Assembly (NCBI GenBank): GCA_026120035.1
Contig: JALRME010000001.1
Span: 2,679,909-2,743,908, forward strand
Direction of reading: 5' to 3'
DNA: 64,000 nucleotides
DNA from: Coleophoma eucalyptorum
Lineage: Eukaryota; Ascomycota; Leotiomycetes; Helotiales; Dermateaceae
Shown: positions 60,022 through 64,000 of the stretch, one piece after another
Position numbering within the stretch: the first letter of the stretch is position 1
Layout: each line of letters opens with the position of its first letter
Program-made: the position numbers and the translations under genes
The notes under the pieces: model-generated
Seen by the model: only the letters and a program-made list of their open reading frames with translations
Database searches by the model: none
What the model was told of the DNA's origin: nothing

Positions 60022-62758
60022 TACGAGCCAAGTATAAGATTCTTCGTGTGCACGCAGTCCATTCCAGTACGAATGAAGAGAGATCACAGCATGATGGCAC
60101 GACGAACAATGAGCAGGATGGCAAGGTGAGGTCACGTTCGGTAAGGGAGTGAAGGCGCTCGTGGTAGATTTGTTTATCTCGGCAATAATAATAGATGGCA
60201 ATCATAGAACAGGTGCACAAGATGGAGCTGGTACGGTGCAAGCGAGAGTGCACGCACGGCTGCGGTCCCTTCGCAAGTTTCGGAGCTATCCAGCCTGCAA
60301 GACCCCTGAATTTAGGATTGCTTTGACAGGCTGGCGCAGGCGAGAACCTTGCCAAATCACGACCGACGGGTGTGGAGAGGAATGGATAGCGTGCATGGAT
60401 TTGTTTTGATTGCGCTCATCTCACGATCTCGACATGCAAGTGGTCCACCAAGCCCGGTAGGAGTCGACATGAAGTTAAGGAATTGGAGGACGAAAAGACA
60501 ACGACATACACAATTCCAGATTCGAGAGACAGAATAATGAACGAGGGGTGCCAGCTGTCATCATTGCCTTCGAGATGCGGGCCGCTGTTTCACAGAAACA
60601 AGTAGCCGTCCAAGTGTACGTCCGAGGAGGTCCTGTATCTGTATAAACGTACAAAACACGCGGGTGTTCGCCGAAGTTGTCTGGGAATGCCACGTGCAGA
60701 CTAGATCTGTAACATGATGAGTTAGTGCCTTGCACCTCATGACTAAGTCCTGCCCGAGCCTTCCATCAGCGTCAGAACCTAAGGGGCTTACTGTTCTGTT
60801 CGCCTTAGTTCTGGTGCTCGGTAGGTGGTCTGACAGGGCATTCAACTCAACAACCTCCTATCGCAGCCTGGACGACATCCCGCAAGCCAACCACATCTGC
60901 CTACAAAGCGGTAGGTGGCCTCTCGCGGGCTGACCGGCTCTCAAATGCCTAAAGTCGCCGTCCGGGAATGCAGGACGACAGGCCGTACACGCCGACGGCT
61001 GCCCGGGGACCTTTCTTACCATGACCCAGGGCTCTCGCACTTCGTATCTGCCTTGTGGATCAACGAAGCAAGCATTACCGTATGAACAGACGACTGTCTC
61101 CTATTGGGTACCAATTAAGGAGAGAAACGCCAGGGGAATGCAGAGAGTCGATCTCCTCTGATTTTCTGATTTCTTTAGTCTCTTATTGCCAGATCTACCG
61201 AAGCGACAGCCATGTTGGCACACCGCCCTATCACTCATCAGTCCGAAGTGAAGCATTCCAAGCCCACCTCGTGTGATCCTGTCAGCCAGTTCGACGTCGA
61301 AAGCCACGAGGACAATATGAGAATGCTATCACTATACCGATTCTTTCCTGCCGAATAATTGTGTGTTGTTGCTGGAGAAGGGCTGATCTCTCCACTCTGG
61401 GACCTTAGCATTGAGTGAAGCGTCTGACGAATCCTGTACTTTGCAAAGTCGATCTGCTTACCATGGGCTTAGAGCATTGCATTGTTGTCTTGACAAAGAG
61501 TCCATGAAATTCCCGTAGTCGAGTTTGTTCTAAGTGATGGTGTTGTCTATTTCGAAGGCTTGCAAAGCGATGACGCATTGCTGACAACTGCGCGCTCGCT
61601 AGCGACAATATGGGTAAGAGAGGGCAGGATGTGTAATGGAAAGGCATGGATTACACACAGTACACCTGCATATTCTGCGTGGCGGCAACTTTGTTTGCAA
61701 TTATTGCGTGCAGTCCATTCTGACAAACCCTTCTTCCGGCATCCATACTCCTCTATACATCATTATGCAGCAATTCAAAACCCGCGATACGAATTATCAT
61801 CGCAAGATCCATCCGTAAGGCTGAACAGGAGCTGTGTCTGGCCACCGCTCGTTTCCAAATTGGGCTTGCGCAGCACTTACATCTCTCCCAGCTTCCACAC
61901 CCTTGTCTCGCTCACCCAGGACAGATTATATCTTCATTCGCTGCTCCAATCACCTTCCTAGTCTCGTCCCAATGCCAGTCTTGTGTCCTGTAGCCCTGCT
62001 TACAAGGCATTCCTAATTGAAGGTGGAACAGACTGTCAGCGGATCGGGTTCCCAACGGAGATATCCTGGAGTTTGGATCCATGCACAGCATCCCATATAA
62101 ATCCTCCTGACCCAGTGCTAGCGCTCGATTGAGACCCTTCTCTGGGTTGAAGATGACACCCTGCATACCTCGGCGGCAGGATGCCTCGTTACTCATCGGG
62201 CTTCGTGATATTCTTTGCTCCTGTTAGTCTCCATATCGTCTTGGCCGGCACATCAGTCCTTTCGATTCAGTTCTAAGCGACCCAAGCCTTTCTTTCCGCC
62301 ACCTGAGAAAGATGCATTTTACTTCAGAACACAAGCGTGACAAGGGATTAGCGCTCCTGACTTGCTCTTGATTATCGCTCACTGCATGTGGAGTACACAC
62401 TAGAAGTATGGAAGCCACTGCATGCAACTAGTCTTATAGCTTGGCTGTACTCATATATAGATATCATCCATGCCCTACTGATATTGGAAGGCTGACTTTA
62501 TGCACATTGATAAGTCCATAAAGCTGCACCGTATCCTTAACAGCCTGAGCTCGTAATCAAGAGTAGTCTTTCAAAAGCCTCTATACCTGGTACATAGTTT
62601 TTACATTCGACCTTGTGCACTATCGCTACTGTTCTTTCAAATACAAAAAATACAGCGGACGCGGCGTACCCGTGTCTAGAGGCGTCTACTATACTCAATA
62701 GCATCACCGCTCAGCTCTACAGACCCGAAAAGCTCTAAACTTTTATCCTACAAGCAGC
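60022..62758. other. Intergenic, 2.7 kb, divergent spacer
   Basis: Lies between the starts of the vezatin-like gene (minus) and the TPR-like gene (plus). Frames are short and overlap on both strands; no domain or splice-supported gene is visible and no tRNA signature was found. Confidence 0.55.
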
Positions 62759-63720
62759 ATGTCTCGAAGTTCACATTCAGGGCGGCATCGATCTTCACTA
62801 TCGAGAAATACCGATACAAATAATGAGGATCTGATCGAGCAAGTCAAAACTATCATCACTAGTCTTGATACTGTGGTGTCAAACTATGCAGATCGGGTTG
62901 AGTCTTACATCCCTTCAGCTCAGTCGGCCATGGCTGTGCTTGACCGAATACGCTTCTTTCGTGAGCCAAATCGACTTCCAGAGCAGGTCTGGATCATTCA
63001 AGGGTTGCAAGACTTCGCATATCACGATGCAGATGCGGGCTGCATCCGTGATGTGGCAGAGTGGAGTCAAGCAGCATGGCTCAAAGTCCTCCGAATCCAT
63101 CCTGAGAACTCGCAGATCTTGACGGGTATGTGCATACTCTACCATTTTAGGCTGGCTCGTTCTGTGTCTGAATTTTTCTAATTCGAAGTCATCTTCTAGG
63201 CCTCGGGTATAACTGGTTGCAAAGGGCACAAGCAGTGTTGTCCAAGATTCAAAATGAAGAAAGCAGCCAGAAACCGAATGGCAATACTCAGTCAAGTAAG
63301 CCGCAATTGACATCTTCCCAGACACAAAACAAGGTCATTACTGATCCTGAATCTCCTACAGCCTGTCGTCGCCAACGAACAGAAAGTGCGAATTACGTTG
63401 AAGCACGCGGATATCTTCAGCCAGCAGTAGATTTCTACTCCAGAGCCGTGCGAGCTGCGGACTTGGAGAACTCTATGACAGGTGATCTTCTAGCATCGGT
63501 AAGCTCTCTTGCCACCACCGCGTTGAGCTCTTTCGCTAACACCGAATTCCAGGCTGCCGAGGCACAGATGAGCCTTGGAAACGTAACGGGATCGCCGAGA
63601 GATGAGAGGCACTTCTCGCAAGCCATCCTATATCTTCGTCGTGCTGAGGCTATCCCTAACTACTCCTTGAGCATTTACCTGAAAAATTACCTTGATGAGT
63701 ATGGCCGATATGTGTCCTGA
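62759..63720 (+). CDS. Conserved fungal TPR-like protein, unknown function
   Basis: Four exons: 62759-63125, 63200-63295, 63362-63498 and 63553-63720; 255 aa. Introns: 74 nt (needed for frame), 66 nt and 54 nt. The last two are multiples of three without stop codons, so unspliced RNA would also be translatable (up to 295 aa). Both have GTAAGC donors, CTGAT or CTAAC branch sites and CAG acceptors, and removing the 54-nt one joins GDLLAS to AAEAQMSLGNV, which reads as a continuous helical repeat. The N-terminus is basic and serine-rich, then RIHPENSQILTGLGYNWLQRAQAVLSKI. The C-terminal half (YVEARGYLQPAVDFYSRAVRAAD, ERHFSQAILYLRRAEAI) resembles paired TPR helices. It appears conserved in filamentous ascomycetes, without known role. 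Confidence 0.8.
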
Positions 63721-64000
63721 ATTTCAGTAGATGAAGTGCCAGAGTTTGTTTTATTTGGTGTTTCTGCTTGTGACACCTTATTGTAACGGGCAATATTGTT
63801 GGCTCCAAGGACCTAGGAGTGTCCTGCTCAACGTGCTCTGTGATTTCTATACCCAAATTCAGCTTGGCGTTGGCGGGAGTTTGGGGAAGAAGCACAATCC
63901 TAAATTTAGCATCTAGCAACAAATTAAAGATTACAACATATTATATTTGGTAATACTTCGCTCTGTATAGTATTCATGCTTCACATCTTGTCATGAGCAA
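63721..64000. other. Right edge, no gene seen
   Basis: 3' flank of the TPR-like gene; AT-rich, no supportable feature. Confidence 0.5.

Overview
This is nuclear DNA of a filamentous ascomycete (Pezizomycotina). The evidence is short introns of about 50-70 nt with GT...AG ends and CTAAC/CTGAC-like branch sites, genes spaced over both strands, and a set of fungal orthologues (MEX67, HSH155/SF3B1, RAX2, LCL3, OGG1, U2AF65, ARPC2, UTP12/DIP2, APC2, a vezatin-type protein). The flavour of the proteins suggests Leotiomycetes, but that placement is an inference by eye. I saw no tRNA, rRNA, transposon, secondary-metabolite cluster or CRISPR-like array.

Layout. 0.6-7.0 kb holds MEX67 (minus) and HSH155/SF3B1 (plus), divergent from a 529-bp spacer. 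7.0-29.0 kb is strikingly gene-poor. It contains only a small predicted membrane protein (9.0-9.6 kb) and a two-finger C2H2 transcription factor (14.9-16.2 kb), with about 5.3 kb of non-coding DNA on its 3' side and about 12.9 kb on its 5' side. That DNA carries many 5-9 bp minisatellites, a decayed 158-bp tandem repeat, homopolymer runs and a 32-bp near-palindrome centred on a CRE-like site. 29.0-46 kb is gene-dense: RAX2, LCL3 and OGG1 (minus), U2AF65 (plus), ARPC2 (minus), UTP12 (plus) and an APH-fold phosphotransferase (plus). 46.9-47.9 kb has two small one-helix membrane ORFs. 49.0-51.3 kb is a RING protein. 51.3-54.6 kb is repeat-rich intergenic DNA. 54.6-60.0 kb carries APC2 and the vezatin-like gene in tandem. 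62.8-63.7 kb carries a conserved TPR-like protein.

How the genes relate. Four genes act in nuclear RNA biology: U2AF65 and SF3B1 both act in 3' splice-site and branch-point recognition, Mex67 exports mRNA, and Utp12 works in the small-subunit processome. SF3B1 carries three tryptophan ULM-type motifs of the kind bound by the UHM of U2AF65, and that UHM is encoded here too. Rax2, ARPC2 and possibly the vezatin-like protein concern polarity, actin and organelle transport; APC2 concerns the cell cycle; OGG1 concerns DNA repair. Three divergent pairs with short spacers (MEX67/HSH155, OGG1/U2AF65, ARPC2/UTP12) suggest shared promoters. Most exon structures below were rebuilt by hand from splice signals and frame continuity; they close in frame but have not been checked against transcripts. 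I found no convincing new biological system. The least explained parts are the repeat-studded gene-poor block around the zinc-finger gene and the paired small membrane ORFs.
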